In this document: positions 42,939 to 50,806 of the stretch, one piece after another
Numbering within the stretch: position 1 is the first letter of the stretch
Layout of the letters: each line of letters starts with the position of its first letter
NCBI GenBank assembly: GCA_963726785.1
Contig: CAVSDJ010000007.1
Coordinates: 2,232,001 to 2,296,000, forward strand
DNA from: DATEKX01 sp963726785
GTDB lineage: Bacteria > Acidobacteriota > Blastocatellia > UBA7656
Length of the DNA: 64,000 nucleotides
Direction: 5' to 3'
Notes under the pieces: generated by a model
Seen by the model: only the letters and a program-made list of their open reading frames with translations
Database searches by the model: none
What the model was told of the DNA's origin: nothing
Translations under genes and position numbers: made by a program

Positions 42939-43079
42939 AGTGAGAGCAGCCAGAAGCATCATTCAACGAGTTGTTTCTTAAGAGGCCGCGAAGCGAATCT
43001 CTAATGGTTCTTTCAGTGTTCGGCGCGGCCCCGGTCAACCGTAGCGTTAGGCAGATAATGATAGAGAAAGGAGAATGCG

Positions 43080-43814
43080 ATGAAAAATATAATGAGCACT
43101 TGTGCAGTTGCATTGGTCCCCGTGCTCCTAGTTGCCAACTCATTCGCCAAAGACAAAGCAGAATGCCCCTTCACGCGCATCTCGCCCATCCCCGAGGGCA
43201 AAGCGGTCATTTACCTTTATAAGGATGGATATGGTCGTCAGCCATCCGCCATCTCCGTAAACGAAAAGATTGTCGTTGTGATCAAGAACAAGGGATACTA
43301 TCCACTGGTCGTCGAACCCGGCGAATATGCATTCGAAACGGGCTCGGGGTTCGGATGGGCACCAATGGGACACCCAGTAAACAAAATCCGCGTCGAGGCC
43401 GGAAAAGAATACTTTCTCGAATACCTCACCAGATTTTCAGGGAGCTTCAAGGAAGTTGATGAAAAGCAAGGCCTCAACGATCTGAAAAAACTGAAACTCC
43501 TGCTACCGTTTAAGATGTATGACTTCACGGAAGACTCATACCGCGAAGTTACAGGCAAGGACGAATTGCGCGAACTCATGGTCAACAAGCGCCGCGGGAA
43601 GACCGAAGTCATCGAATTCAGAGAAGTGTCTGAAGGATATTACATCGGCGTGCCGGTAACCTTCAAAACACGTTTTTGGCTTCTCATCAGTGGTCCAATT
43701 GGTACAACGATGACGCCGATCATGAAGAAGACGTATCACGAATACCGTACCGTGCATGTACAATGGGGATTCGCCAAATCCTGCGACGACAAGGGAGTAT
43801 TGGGCAATCCATAG
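43080..43814 (+). CDS. Secreted protein with DUF2846-like domain
   Basis: 244 residues. Signal peptide (about 1-23, ...LVANSFAKDKAE). The mature part KAVIYLYKDGYGRQPSAISVNEKIVVVIKNKGYYPLVVEPGEYAFETGSG...INKIRVEAGKEYFLEYL resembles DUF2846-type beta-sandwich proteins (YxYR...G...P.V.ING..V..L..G.Y....V.PG.H). A second region (FREVSEGYYIGVPVTFKTRFWLLISGPIGTTMTPIMKKTYHEYR) has no recognised relative. Probably periplasmic. AAAGGAG precedes ATG 43080. This is the last cassette before the first IS1-type transposon. Confidence 0.65.
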   Translation: MKNIMSTCAVALVPVLLVANSFAKDKAECPFTRISPIPEGKAVIYLYKDGYGRQPSAISVNEKIVVVIKNKGYYPLVVEPGEYAFETGSGFGWAPMGHPVNKIRVEAGKEYFLEYLTRFSGSFKEVDEKQGLNDLKKLKLLLPFKMYDFTEDSYREVTGKDELRELMVNKRRGKTEVIEFREVSEGYYIGVPVTFKTRFWLLISGPIGTTMTPIMKKTYHEYRTVHVQWGFAKSCDDKGVLGNP

Positions 43815-43946
43815 GCAAGAAAGTTCCAGCCGCTATGTGCTAGCGTGCAAAGATATATAGACCAAAGAAGGAAAAAGGGAATAGCGTTCAGTTTTTTAAA
43901 ACGCGCCTAACAACACGGTGCAGCGGAGCGCGCGGGTAGTGTCCTA

Positions 43947-44234
43947 TCAATGCGTTACACGTTTTCGTGTGGGCTTAAAAGCTTTGGGTAAATCCATATC
44001 ATCGTCAATCAATACTTCCATGTGAACGCCTGCGAGTTGAGAATACTTAAGCAATACTAACAGCGGTGGCTCTCTCCTGCCGACTTCATAACCAGATACC
44101 ATGCTTCTGGATATTTTATCTTTAGCTTGCAAAGCTTCTACCATCTCATTCTGAGACAGTCCTAAGCCAACCCGGATTTGCAGTAGTTTCGCAGCTAGAC
44201 GTTTTGGACGCTCCCTTGCTGACTTTCCCATCAC
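43947..44234 (-). CDS. XRE-family HTH regulator
   Basis: 95 residues. Helix-turn-helix of the Cro/C1 type: LLQIRVGLGLSQNEMVEALQAKDKISRSMVSGYEVGRREPPLLVLLKYSQLAGVHMEVLIDDDMDLP (about 17-83), with the SQ...VSxYExGxRxPxLxxLLxYxxxxG signature. Its start abuts a promoter/operator (44259-44287), so autoregulation and control of the rightward transposon genes are likely. The end of the gene reaches within 12 bp of the left terminal repeat. Confidence 0.85.
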   Translation of the reverse strand: MMGKSARERPKRLAAKLLQIRVGLGLSQNEMVEALQAKDKISRSMVSGYEVGRREPPLLVLLKYSQLAGVHMEVLIDDDMDLPKAFKPTRKRVTH

Positions 44235-44258
44235 ACTACCTCCGATGGGAAAATCACA

Positions 44259-44287
44259 TTGACACTAGGAGCAAATGCGCCTAGCAT
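44259..44287 (+). promoter_or_regulatory. Promoter with embedded operator palindrome
   Basis: TTGACA (44259-44264), 17-bp spacer, TAGCAT (44282-44287). The spacer holds CTAGGAGC-AAAT-GCGCCTAG (44265-44284), an imperfect palindrome of the size expected for the adjacent XRE regulator. Confidence 0.6.
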
Positions 44288-44381
44288 GGCCTTGCATTTC
44301 AGGTCAGCCGAGTACACCAAAGTGTTTCGTGACCTGCTCACTTTCAATGCGTGAGTTTACCATGTTGGAGCTATCAGACAA

Positions 44382-44555
44382 ATGGCAGACGACAACGAAC
44401 ATAGCAAGAGCAATGGACAGAAGTCACTAGAAATAACTCCAATACAATTGCTTGAGGTAATCCTAAAGGCTGTCTTGAAAGATCGAATCACGGATGAAGA
44501 GATTGAGCTTATTTGCTCGAATTACTATAAGACGATTGAGGACTGGTGGGGTTAG
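44382..44555 (+). CDS. Small acidic protein
   Basis: 57 residues, MADDNEHSKSNGQKSLEITPIQ... to ...YKTIEDWWG. Helical and acidic. GGAG lies 11 nt upstream. Positioned downstream of the rightward promoter. Its last 47 bases overlap the convergent gene on the - strand. No family recognised. Confidence 0.5.
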   Translation: MADDNEHSKSNGQKSLEITPIQLLEVILKAVLKDRITDEEIELICSNYYKTIEDWWG

Positions 44556-44718
44556 CATCAGACTTTAACCGATACCGAAACCAATCCGCAGCTATCCGCA
44601 ATCGCCGCTTTTCATCTTCATCATCAGTTTGCTCTGCCAAACTCAGGGCATCATCTAACGCCTGCACCCAAAAATTATCACACTGAATTGATTTTTTATT
44701 TGACAAATTGTCAAACAT
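44509..44718 (-). CDS. Small hypothetical protein
   Basis: 69 residues on the - strand, MFDNLSNKKSIQCDNFWVQALDDALSLAEQTDDEDEKRRLRIAADWFRYRLKSDANP... A helical core with the ALDDALxLAExTxDEDEKRRLRxAxDWFRYRL pattern. Start codon lies in a palindrome (TTTGACA/TGTCAAA around 44699-44715), a possible operator. Divergent from the next gene with 16 bp between. Function unknown. Confidence 0.55.
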   Translation of the reverse strand: MFDNLSNKKSIQCDNFWVQALDDALSLAEQTDDEDEKRRLRIAADWFRYRLKSDANPTSPQSSYSNSSK

Positions 44719-44734
44719 AAGGTAAACTCCGTAT

Positions 44735-45196
44735 ATGCTTACAAAGGATGACTACAATCAGGAGATCAAGGTAAAGCAAAAGCTCTTATCCGAGAAACTT
44801 GAACAGCGCGCGCGGCTTGACATGGATATTGCCCAATTACGTCAAGACATAGGCAGCTTGGCGCAGCTTGTAGGAAACCGTCTTACAAGGACACGACTAG
44901 GGCAAAATCCAGTAATGGGCCTCACCGATAGCTGCCGCGAAGCACTGCGCGCAGTTGATGAATATCTTACAACTGCTGAAGTTCGAGATAGCTTGGAGCG
45001 CATCGGGTTCGATACAACACCTTACACGAATATACTTGCATCAATTCAGACTACATTAAAGCGGATGCCTGACGTTGAAGAAGGCGATAAAGAAGGGAAG
45101 AAAGCATATAAGTTGAAGCGTTTTAGGCTTTCTGATTACAGCACAAAATCAACAGGGCTTCTAGCTACCCTAAGCAATAGAGAGAAAAAGAAATGA
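44735..45196 (+). CDS. Coiled-coil plus winged-helix-like protein
   Basis: 153 residues. A coiled coil (residues 5-50, IKVKQKLLSEKLEQRARLDMDIAQLRQDIGSLAQLV) is followed by LTDSCREALRAVDEYLTTAEVRDSLERIGFDTTPYTNILASIQTTLKRMPDVEEGDKEGKKAYKLKRF, which has the look of a winged-helix (HARE/BRCA-like) nucleic-acid-binding domain. A comparable winged-helix gene sits in transposon 2 (54323-54571). A role in DNA binding at the element or its target is speculative. Confidence 0.6.
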   Translation: MLTKDDYNQEIKVKQKLLSEKLEQRARLDMDIAQLRQDIGSLAQLVGNRLTRTRLGQNPVMGLTDSCREALRAVDEYLTTAEVRDSLERIGFDTTPYTNILASIQTTLKRMPDVEEGDKEGKKAYKLKRFRLSDYSTKSTGLLATLSNREKKK

Positions 45197-45367
45197 GCCG
45201 TTATTTATTTCAACTGAAAGGCTGTGATGCTATGAGAAGATTGATAGCGCGTCATGCTTATGCTTACCGGCATGATGCGCCAAAACAGGAAAGGCCAGCA
45301 CCAAGCATTCTTGGCGGTTTGCTCGGTGCGGCCTGTGGTAAGCCTGCTAATAATTTTTCACATATTA

Positions 45368-45401
45368 AAGCCCAACAAGAATTGGCGTTCTCGTCGGGCT
45401 T
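45368..45401 (+). terminator. Hairpin upstream of transposase 1
   Basis: AAGCCC (45368-45373) pairs with GGGCTT (45396-45401), extended by TTAA on both flanks. Possibly stops read-through transcription into the transposase, as the hairpin at 52536-52570 may in transposon 2. Confidence 0.4.
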
Positions 45402-45491
45402 AACTTGTCCCGCACAGCGAAGCCATGCGAGTCCAACCAACTCCATTATACGGCTTTTCTGTGCGGACTTCCACAAAAAAGGAGTCCACAC

Positions 45492-46469
45492 ATGCAATGC
45501 CCAACCTGCCAGAAGGAAGCTAAGAAGCATGGTAAAGATCGCAAAGGCAATCAGCGATTCAAATGCCATTTCTGTATAATCACTTTCACCGAGCCGCAAA
45601 ATAAACCGCTCGATAACATGCGCCTAGAGTTCAATAAGGCGTTGTTAGTTCTCAACCTACTTGCCGAAGGAAATAGCATTCGCAGCACCGAGCGAATAAC
45701 CCAAGTCCACCGTGACACCATTCTCAATCTGCTTGTACTTGTCGGCCAGAAGTGCGAGCGGTTTCTTGAAGAACGCATTCAAGGCATACCAGTTAAAGAT
45801 GTTCAAGCGGATGAGATATGGACGTTTATCGCCATGAAGGAGAAAACCCTCAAAGCAAAGTCGGAAGACTATAAAAACCGATTTGGATGGGAAGCCATTG
45901 ACAAAATGGGCGATGCTTATACCTTTGTCGGATTCGAGCGAAACACCAAATTGGTTTTGTGCTGGCATCTCGGTCGCCGGACTTCCGAAGATACTTTGAA
46001 ATTCAGCAGGAAATTGAACGCCGCCACAGCCGATAAAAGTTTTCAAATAACGACTGACGGCTTTGCTCAGTATCGCTGGCATATCGTGCATGAGCTTGCT
46101 CATAAGGAAATAGACTTCGCGCAGTTGATAAAGGTCTATGCTACGCCACAAGGCGACGAGCACCGTTATTCCCCGCCACAGGTTGTGGATTGTATAAGAC
46201 AACCCGTATTTGGCAATCCCGATGAGCGCCGAGTTTGCACAAGCCATGTCGAAAGGCAAAATCTCAGCATAAGGACTTTTCTCCGTCGCTTTGTGCGGCT
46301 CACACTCGGATTCAGCAAAAAGTGGGAGAACTTGAAAGCCGCGCTCGCGTTCTTTTTCGCTTGGTACAACTTCTGCTGGAAACATAGCTCGCTCGAAAAG
46401 CAAACCCCTGCGATGGCGAGCGGTTTAACCGATCACGTTTGGAGCATCAGCGAACTATTAGCCGCATAG
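45492..46469 (+). CDS. IS1-family transposase (long, zinc-ribbon form)
   Basis: 325 residues. N-terminal zinc ribbon (CPTCQKEAKKHGKDRKGNQRFKCHFC, residues 3-28), HTH region (SIRSTERITQVHRDTILNLLVLVGQKCERFLEERI) and a DDE-type catalytic part: DVQADEIWTFI (Asp), FQITTDGFAQYRW (Asp), HVERQNLSIRTFLRRFVRLTLGFSKKWENLKAALAFFFAWYNFCWKHSSL (Glu then the IS1-like Trp-Asn region). ATG 45492 is the first Met ahead of the ribbon. About 60 percent similar by eye to the transposase at 52653. Confidence 0.9.
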   Translation: MQCPTCQKEAKKHGKDRKGNQRFKCHFCIITFTEPQNKPLDNMRLEFNKALLVLNLLAEGNSIRSTERITQVHRDTILNLLVLVGQKCERFLEERIQGIPVKDVQADEIWTFIAMKEKTLKAKSEDYKNRFGWEAIDKMGDAYTFVGFERNTKLVLCWHLGRRTSEDTLKFSRKLNAATADKSFQITTDGFAQYRWHIVHELAHKEIDFAQLIKVYATPQGDEHRYSPPQVVDCIRQPVFGNPDERRVCTSHVERQNLSIRTFLRRFVRLTLGFSKKWENLKAALAFFFAWYNFCWKHSSLEKQTPAMASGLTDHVWSISELLAA

Positions 46470-46477
46470 GAGAAATC

Positions 46478-46678
46478 ATGACCATAGATCAATTAACCGA
46501 CCTCGCATGGGAAGTGACAGACGAATTAGAGCCAAGCCATAGCTTTGATGTTTTCGACGTGACAGAAGCGCAGATCATTTTTCAGAGTGAGCATGGGCTG
46601 AAAAAAGTTCGCCTATCTTGCATCGAGTCTAACCAATCACTGAAAGAATATCTTAGGATTTCACTATCGAGTCTTTAA
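46478..46678 (+). CDS. Conserved accessory gene downstream of transposase
   Basis: 66 residues (MTIDQLTDLAWEVTDELEPSHSFDVFDVTEAQIIFQSEHGLKKVRLSC...). It starts 8 bp after the transposase stop with AGGAG overlapping the stop region, so the two genes are co-translated. The same gene follows the transposase in transposon 2 (53637). A small alpha/beta acidic protein with no recognised fold; a transposition cofactor is plausible. Confidence 0.65.
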   Translation: MTIDQLTDLAWEVTDELEPSHSFDVFDVTEAQIIFQSEHGLKKVRLSCIESNQSLKEYLRISLSSL

Positions 46679-46896
46679 TAGCAGCATGGGGCCAAGGTGG
46701 AAGATTGTGGCAACATCTTGGCCCCGTCAAGTGAAACCATTGCTCTCTATCATCGCTCACATCTACGTCAAAAGAACCAAGCCGCCATACGCAACTGCCG
46801 GTTTGCGTATCGGTATATCCGATTACTCCACTTATGCCTTTTATACGAATATATGTTGGGCTATATTCATATGGCTCAACGGAAGAGATATCTACC

Positions 46897-47613
46897 ATGT
46901 CATCACTCAATAAAGTCTTATCATTAGTCGGTACGTCTATTGTCGCATATCACACTGGAACTGATATTTTCGTAGGAACTGATAGCAAGGTCTACGACAA
47001 AGAAAATCCAAGTCCGCCCCCAAGCTGCAAAATTCATCAAATCGGGCATGTCTTCTTTACCTTTGCTAAAATGGTAGGCAATCCCAAAGAAAACTTCTAT
47101 GTACCAAATGTTGCTAAAACAGCCATATTGGAGGGCGGCAGTATCAAAGACATAGTAATGCGTTTTAGACAATCTGTAAGTGAAAACCTTTATCAGCTTG
47201 CGATAGCTATCAGACAAAATGATAGGACGTTTTACGATGAAATAGTAAATAATCAATCTATACTTGATGCGATCTTTATTAGTGTTGAAAATGACATGCT
47301 TTTTTTAGTTAGTCAGTATTTCATACCGCAGTTTTCACCTGAACAACCGGGCATTAGATGCGAAGGCGATGTTCTCCAGACTGGAGATTATATCTTTCTT
47401 GGTCATACTCAGCCGCTAATAAACTTCATGCAAAACAGAGAAACTTACTTTCAAGAGGTTAGCCCTGTAAACGCAATCAGAGATTTAATCAAGCTCGCTA
47501 TTAAGGACAAACCTGAGTATGTTGGAAATCCCATTTCCATTTTGCGTATAAACAACAAAGAAGCGCAATGGGTATTTCAAAACCGCCTCTGTCCTCGAAT
47601 CGAAGCATTTTAG
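46897..47613 (+). CDS. Cargo gene, possible Ntn-hydrolase-like protein
   Basis: 238 residues from ATG 46897 (GGAAGAGAT upstream). TSIVAYHTGTDIFVGTDSKVYDKENPSPPPSCKIHQIGHVFFTFAKMVGN (about 13-62) resembles the opening strands of proteasome-beta-like Ntn hydrolases (T/S-x-VA-x3-G..VxxGxDSxx..........KI..ig..). The remainder is mixed alpha/beta without a match. The processing Thr would be near residue 13. This is a fold guess, not an assignment. Confidence 0.45.
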   Translation: MSSLNKVLSLVGTSIVAYHTGTDIFVGTDSKVYDKENPSPPPSCKIHQIGHVFFTFAKMVGNPKENFYVPNVAKTAILEGGSIKDIVMRFRQSVSENLYQLAIAIRQNDRTFYDEIVNNQSILDAIFISVENDMLFLVSQYFIPQFSPEQPGIRCEGDVLQTGDYIFLGHTQPLINFMQNRETYFQEVSPVNAIRDLIKLAIKDKPEYVGNPISILRINNKEAQWVFQNRLCPRIEAF

Positions 47614-47660
47614 ACGTTATCTCTAATCACTACTTCAAAACCCTCAAACGGAGGTGACAA

Positions 47661-48131
47661 ATGTACGCTGAGATAGCAGCAATACTAACATCACTTAAAT
47701 CTTTGGGTGAGATCGCCAAGCTCACAAGCGACGTGAAAGCATCGGCTCAAGTCATCGAGAAAACTATCGAATTGAACAGCGCCATCTTGGTTATGCAAGA
47801 GAAGATGGCGACGTTGCATGCTGATAAGGATATTCTGTTGCAAGAGAAAAAAGAGCTTGAACATAAGCTGGCTCAGTTTGAGCATTGGGAAGCCGAAGCC
47901 GCTCGTTATGAACTTCAAAAGCTTACTGCTGGTGTTAGCGTGTATGCCGTAAAACCAAGCACCACCAAAGCCGAGCCACCGCATTGGCTTTGTACCAATT
48001 GCTACGAAACAAAACGCAAGTCTATACTTCAGTTTAAAGGTAGAGGAACGTATGGATGGATTCACTTTTGTCCTAACTGTAAAATGGAAATTGATTGCCC
48101 GAAACAAGGGCCGGAAGATTCGAGTGGCTAA
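47661..48131 (+). CDS. Cargo gene: coiled coil plus zinc ribbon
   Basis: 156 residues. A coiled coil (about 30-90, KTIELNSAILVMQEKMATLHADKDILLQEKKELEHKLAQFEHWEAEAARYEL) precedes a treble-clef-like zinc ribbon, HWLCTNCYETKRKSILQFKGRGTYGWIHFCPNCKMEI (about 108-144). Similar coiled-coil/ribbon proteins occur in phages and islands; their role is unknown. GGAGGTGAC precedes ATG 47661. Confidence 0.65.
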   Translation: MYAEIAAILTSLKSLGEIAKLTSDVKASAQVIEKTIELNSAILVMQEKMATLHADKDILLQEKKELEHKLAQFEHWEAEAARYELQKLTAGVSVYAVKPSTTKAEPPHWLCTNCYETKRKSILQFKGRGTYGWIHFCPNCKMEIDCPKQGPEDSSG

Positions 48132-48274
48132 CAACTTGATGCAAAAACCCACTCACTGTTAGGACACTACCAGCGCGCGAAGCGGAGTTCTCAACCTTCC
48201 ATCAGTGTTCGGCGCGCGCCCGCTGACCGTGAGCGTTGGGCGTCCGTGAACCAACAACTGGCTATCGGAGTCCT

Positions 48275-48673
48275 ATGGATCAAAAGAAGATATACGTAAT
48301 AGATGGTCATCACTTCACGACTTTAGAGGAGTTCTACGATGAGATAAGTCGTGTTTTAATCCCACACACTCATTGGGGCTGGAATCTTGATGCCTTCAAC
48401 GATATTTTAAGAGGAGGTTTTGGCACACCAGAAGAAGGATTCATTTTGTGGTGGAAGAACTCAGACATATCAAGGCAGAGATTGGGTTACACCGAAACAG
48501 TGCGCCAGCTTACTTTGCGACTAGAGTAGTGCCATCCAAGTAACAAACTGGATGTCAAAAGCGATCTTGAACAAGCGAAGAAAGAACAAGGAGCTACGGT
48601 CTTTGATTGGCTTATCGAGATTATCCAAATACACTGTCGCAATGGTGAAGAAGAGGAAGACGGAGTCGAATAG
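48275..48673 (+). pseudogene. Barstar-family inhibitor gene with premature amber codon
   Basis: The first frame (48275-48529, 84 residues) is MDQKKIYVIDGHHFTTLEEFYDEISRVLIPHTHWGWNLDAFNDILRGGFGTPEEGFILWWKNSDISRQRLGYTETVRQLTLRLE, a clear barstar-like fold (RNase inhibitor). The codon after it is TAG. The same frame then continues CHPSNKLDVKSDLEQAKKEQGATVFDWLIEIIQIHCRNGEEEEDGVE to a stop at 48671-48673, as in longer family members. The truncated product may still bind an RNase. No barnase gene is nearby. Confidence 0.75.
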
Positions 48674-48689
48674 GTGCTATCGTGAGGAC

Positions 48690-48781
48690 GCCCAACTACA
48701 GCATGCAGCGGAGGCCGCGAAGCAAGTATCTCATCGTTACTTTACTGCTGCACGCGGCCCCGCTGATGCAGGGCGTTAGAT
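48690..48781 (+). repeat. attC site (type a)
   Basis: Boxes GCCCAAC / GTTAGAT. Confidence 0.92.
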
Positions 48782-48806
48782 TTCTATACGACTTACAGAG
48801 GTGATT

Positions 48807-49688
48807 ATGAAATTGTTCAAGTATGTTCCCGCAGAGAGGCTCGATATTCTCGAAAATGGTTACATTCGCTTTACTCAGTCAAGTTGTCTCAATGATCCAT
48901 ACGAAATGCAACCGTTTTTTGAAAGATTTGAACTAAGTCCTGAGCTACTAGAGGAGGCCAAGAATTCGCCAGATGAATTTCTAGATAAAATGGCCGAGAA
49001 AGTGTATTCAAGACTTACGGATGAGCAGAAACCATATATTGATTATATGAGAAGAGAAATCTTCCCAGAACTCAGAGAAAAGCTGCTAAGCAATACGGAA
49101 GAGGTTACACAACAATTCAGAAAAATCGCACCTATGAGACTAAATGATTTAATTGGTGTCCTTTCACTAACTGAAAAGCCTGACAATCTTCCAATGTGGG
49201 CGCATTACGCACAGCAACATAAAGGATTTGTTATCGAGTTCAACGGAACAGATCCCTTTTTTAATCAGCTACCCGATTCTTTACCACAAGGGGATCAACT
49301 TTTCACCCATCTGCCATCACAAGAGTGTGGCTATTTGCGGAAGGTAGAATATTTTGATGAAAGACCTTACCATGATTCCGTATTGGACTTAACTCCAACT
49401 ACTGTATTGTTGGCTAAGAGCAAACAATGGGAATACGAGCAAGAGTGGAGAGTGCTTCAACTCTTGGATAAAGCTGACCAAATCAAACAAACTGAATTTG
49501 GAAATATTCACCTGTTCTTAATACCACCTTCGTGTATCAAAGGGGTAATACTTGGCTATCAAATGTCAGAAGACGATAAACGCAAGATTTCAGACATCAT
49601 AAAGGGCAGCGAACGCTATTCACATGTAAAACTATATTCGGCCAGTCTGGATGAAAAAAGATATGTATTGACCCCAATCGAAATCTAA
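48807..49688 (+). CDS. DUF2971 domain protein
   Basis: 293 residues. LFKYVPAERLDILENGYIRFTQSSCLNDPYEMQPFFERF (about 3-41), GVLSLTEKPDNLPMWAHYAQQHKGFVIEFNG (about 118-148), WEYEQEWRVLQLLD (about 213-226) and IPPSCIKGVILG follow the DUF2971 pattern. Paralogue of 95-949 with about half the residues alike by eye. The boxes TTAGAT / ATCTAAC are the same as for that cassette, supporting common descent. GAGGTG precedes ATG 48807. The next attC carries a MITE that begins 13 bases after the stop. Confidence 0.85.
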   Translation: MKLFKYVPAERLDILENGYIRFTQSSCLNDPYEMQPFFERFELSPELLEEAKNSPDEFLDKMAEKVYSRLTDEQKPYIDYMRREIFPELREKLLSNTEEVTQQFRKIAPMRLNDLIGVLSLTEKPDNLPMWAHYAQQHKGFVIEFNGTDPFFNQLPDSLPQGDQLFTHLPSQECGYLRKVEYFDERPYHDSVLDLTPTTVLLAKSKQWEYEQEWRVLQLLDKADQIKQTEFGNIHLFLIPPSCIKGVILGYQMSEDDKRKISDIIKGSERYSHVKLYSASLDEKRYVLTPIEI

Positions 49689-50052
49689 CAAGGCGCTCGA
49701 CCTCAGATTTTGCGCAAACAGGATGAATATGGCCTGTATAAACATCACGGATAAAAAGCTTAATGATGGTTTCAAGGGAGGTCTCATTTTGGAGTTTTTT
49801 TGGCTTAGACGCTTGTAAGCTCTGTTGCTCGATTGTCACAGGTCTGAGTCTGTAGAATTTGACTAGTCTAAGCTTGTAAGTTGTTGATTTCAGGTTGGGG
49901 CAAATGGTTGCAATACCAACATTAAACGGGAGAAACTGTAACCTGTTTGCGCAAAATCTGAGCTCGACCGGAGCGCGGTAAGCAGGTCTCACATGGCTTT
50001 CATCGGCTGAGGTAGTCTACAGCAACGCGCCCGGTCAGCTTGGTCGTTAGAC
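49683..50052 (+). repeat. attC site (type b, ACCGG arm) interrupted by a MITE
   Basis: Left ATCTAACAAGGCGCTCGAC, right from CTCGACCGGAGCGCGG (49963) to GTTAGAC (50046-50052). Confidence 0.86.
49702..49962 (+). mobile_element. MITE inserted in attC, copy 2
   Basis: 261 bp, same element as 30525-30786 with one T fewer in the T-run. Flanked by the 6-bp direct repeat CTCGAC (49696-49701 and 49963-49968), different from copy 1, so this is an independent insertion at the equivalent attC position. Confidence 0.88.
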
Positions 50053-50454
50053 CCTTGCGGCGGTGCTGTTGAGGATCAGTGTTCGGGTTGCCAATCGAAA
50101 TTCCAACCAACTGCCTCTTTCTCGCTTCACACCTCCCTTCCTGCCGCCGCTTGTTTCTTCTTCTTTCTTGCTCCTGCTTTGCTGCTTGCTTCCACACTCT
50201 TGCTATGAAGTCTGGCAGCCCTAATGTGGGATTGCACAAGATTAGCCGGGATGGTTCACCAAGCACTAGCACAAAGCTATGCTCTTGCTTGCTGACAGAT
50301 CGTCGCCTGTTGTAGCGTTTGTGGGTCGGTCATTTTGGCAATAGAGTAGAAGCAACAATCAGCATCAGCCAACAGCAGAGGGAAACGAGCAAGGGTTCAG
50401 ATAAAAGCAGAAGGAAGAAATTGGGATGGAATCGGTTTGGTAAAATGAAAGCGG
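50053..50454 (+). repeat. Cassette family C copy 8
   Basis: Near duplicate of copy 3. The same 78-codon frame runs from GTG 50079 to 50315. Confidence 0.5.
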
Positions 50455-50557
50455 GTCTAACAAAAGCATGCAGCGGAGCGCGGTAAGCACAGTTGAAATG
50501 GCTTGGGCTAGCTGAGTTAGTCTGCAACAACGCGCCCGCTGATGCAGGGCGTTATAC
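50455..50557 (+). repeat. attC site (type b)
   Basis: Boxes GTCTAAC / GTTATAC. Confidence 0.92.
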
Positions 50558-50716
50558 GCTCGCGTACGAAATGACTTGAATACACGGACGCCTCCGCGCT
50601 GGGAGATCTGCAATCACTTACAGTGAGATGCCGCGCCTGAGTAGACACGCTGCTGAAACGAAACTATTTTGGAGGCGCGGCTGCGGGGCGCGGCGGCGTG
50701 GAGGCGATGACGCTCG
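50558..50716 (+). repeat. ORF-less structured cassette, family A copy 12
   Basis: As copies 3 and 9, with GAGTAGACACG in place of GAGTTGACACG. Confidence 0.75.
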
Positions 50717-50806
50717 GTCTAACTACAGCATGCAGCGGAGCGCGCGAAGGAGGCTTCTCATGCTTGTCAGTGATTGCCGCGCGCCCGCTGATACTGGGCG
50801 TTAGAC
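50717..50806 (+). repeat. attC site (type c)
   Basis: Boxes GTCTAAC / GTTAGAC. Confidence 0.92.

Larger units (their letters stand above)
41264..42981 (+). mobile_element. IS110-family element inserted in attC
   Basis: About 1718 bp with no terminal inverted repeats. The junction shares GAG (core probably AG). A 280-nt non-coding leader precedes the transposase, the place of the bridge RNA in the IS110 group. It contains ACCGGAG (41393-41399), equal to the left target. It also contains CGCGGCCT (41439-41446), the reverse complement of the right target AGGCCGCG. Confidence 0.85.
41240..43052 (+). repeat. attC site (type a, ACCGG arm) interrupted by IS110
   Basis: Left half GCCTAACAAACGGTTCGAC to CGGAG (41263) and right half from GAGGCCGCG (42982) to GTTAGGC (43046-43052). 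The arms CGGTTCGACCGG and CCGGTCAACCG pair across the insertion. Confidence 0.85.
43935..48171 (+). mobile_element. IS1-family cargo transposon 1
   Basis: 4237 bp. Terminal inverted repeats GGTAGTGTCCTA (43935-43946) and TAGGACACTACC (48160-48171), starting GGT as in IS1. 8-bp target duplication AGCGCGCG. Contents: an XRE regulator, three small genes, the IS1-type transposase, a conserved accessory gene and two cargo genes. Far larger than a classical IS1 (0.8 kb). Confidence 0.85.
43905..48241 (+). repeat. attC site (type c) interrupted by an IS1-family transposon
   Basis: Left half GCCTAACAACACGGTGCAGC to AGCGCGCG (43927-43934), right half AGCGCGCGAAGCGG (48172 on) to GTTGGGC (48235-48241). 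CACGGTGCAGCGG and CCGCTGACCGTG pair across 4.2 kb. Confidence 0.85.

Noticed and set aside
42520..43143. 207-codon - strand ORF opposite the IS110 transposase
   Set aside because: Ser/Leu-rich shadow with no start signal, crossing the IS boundary.
45193..45579. 128-codon ORF overlapping the 44735 gene end and transposase start
   Set aside because: Although ATGA overlap looks like coupling, the product is low-complexity and runs into the transposase in another frame.
48552..48779. 75-codon ORF after the barstar core
   Set aside because: It ends inside attC; the barstar frame itself continues over the same bases and explains the conservation better.
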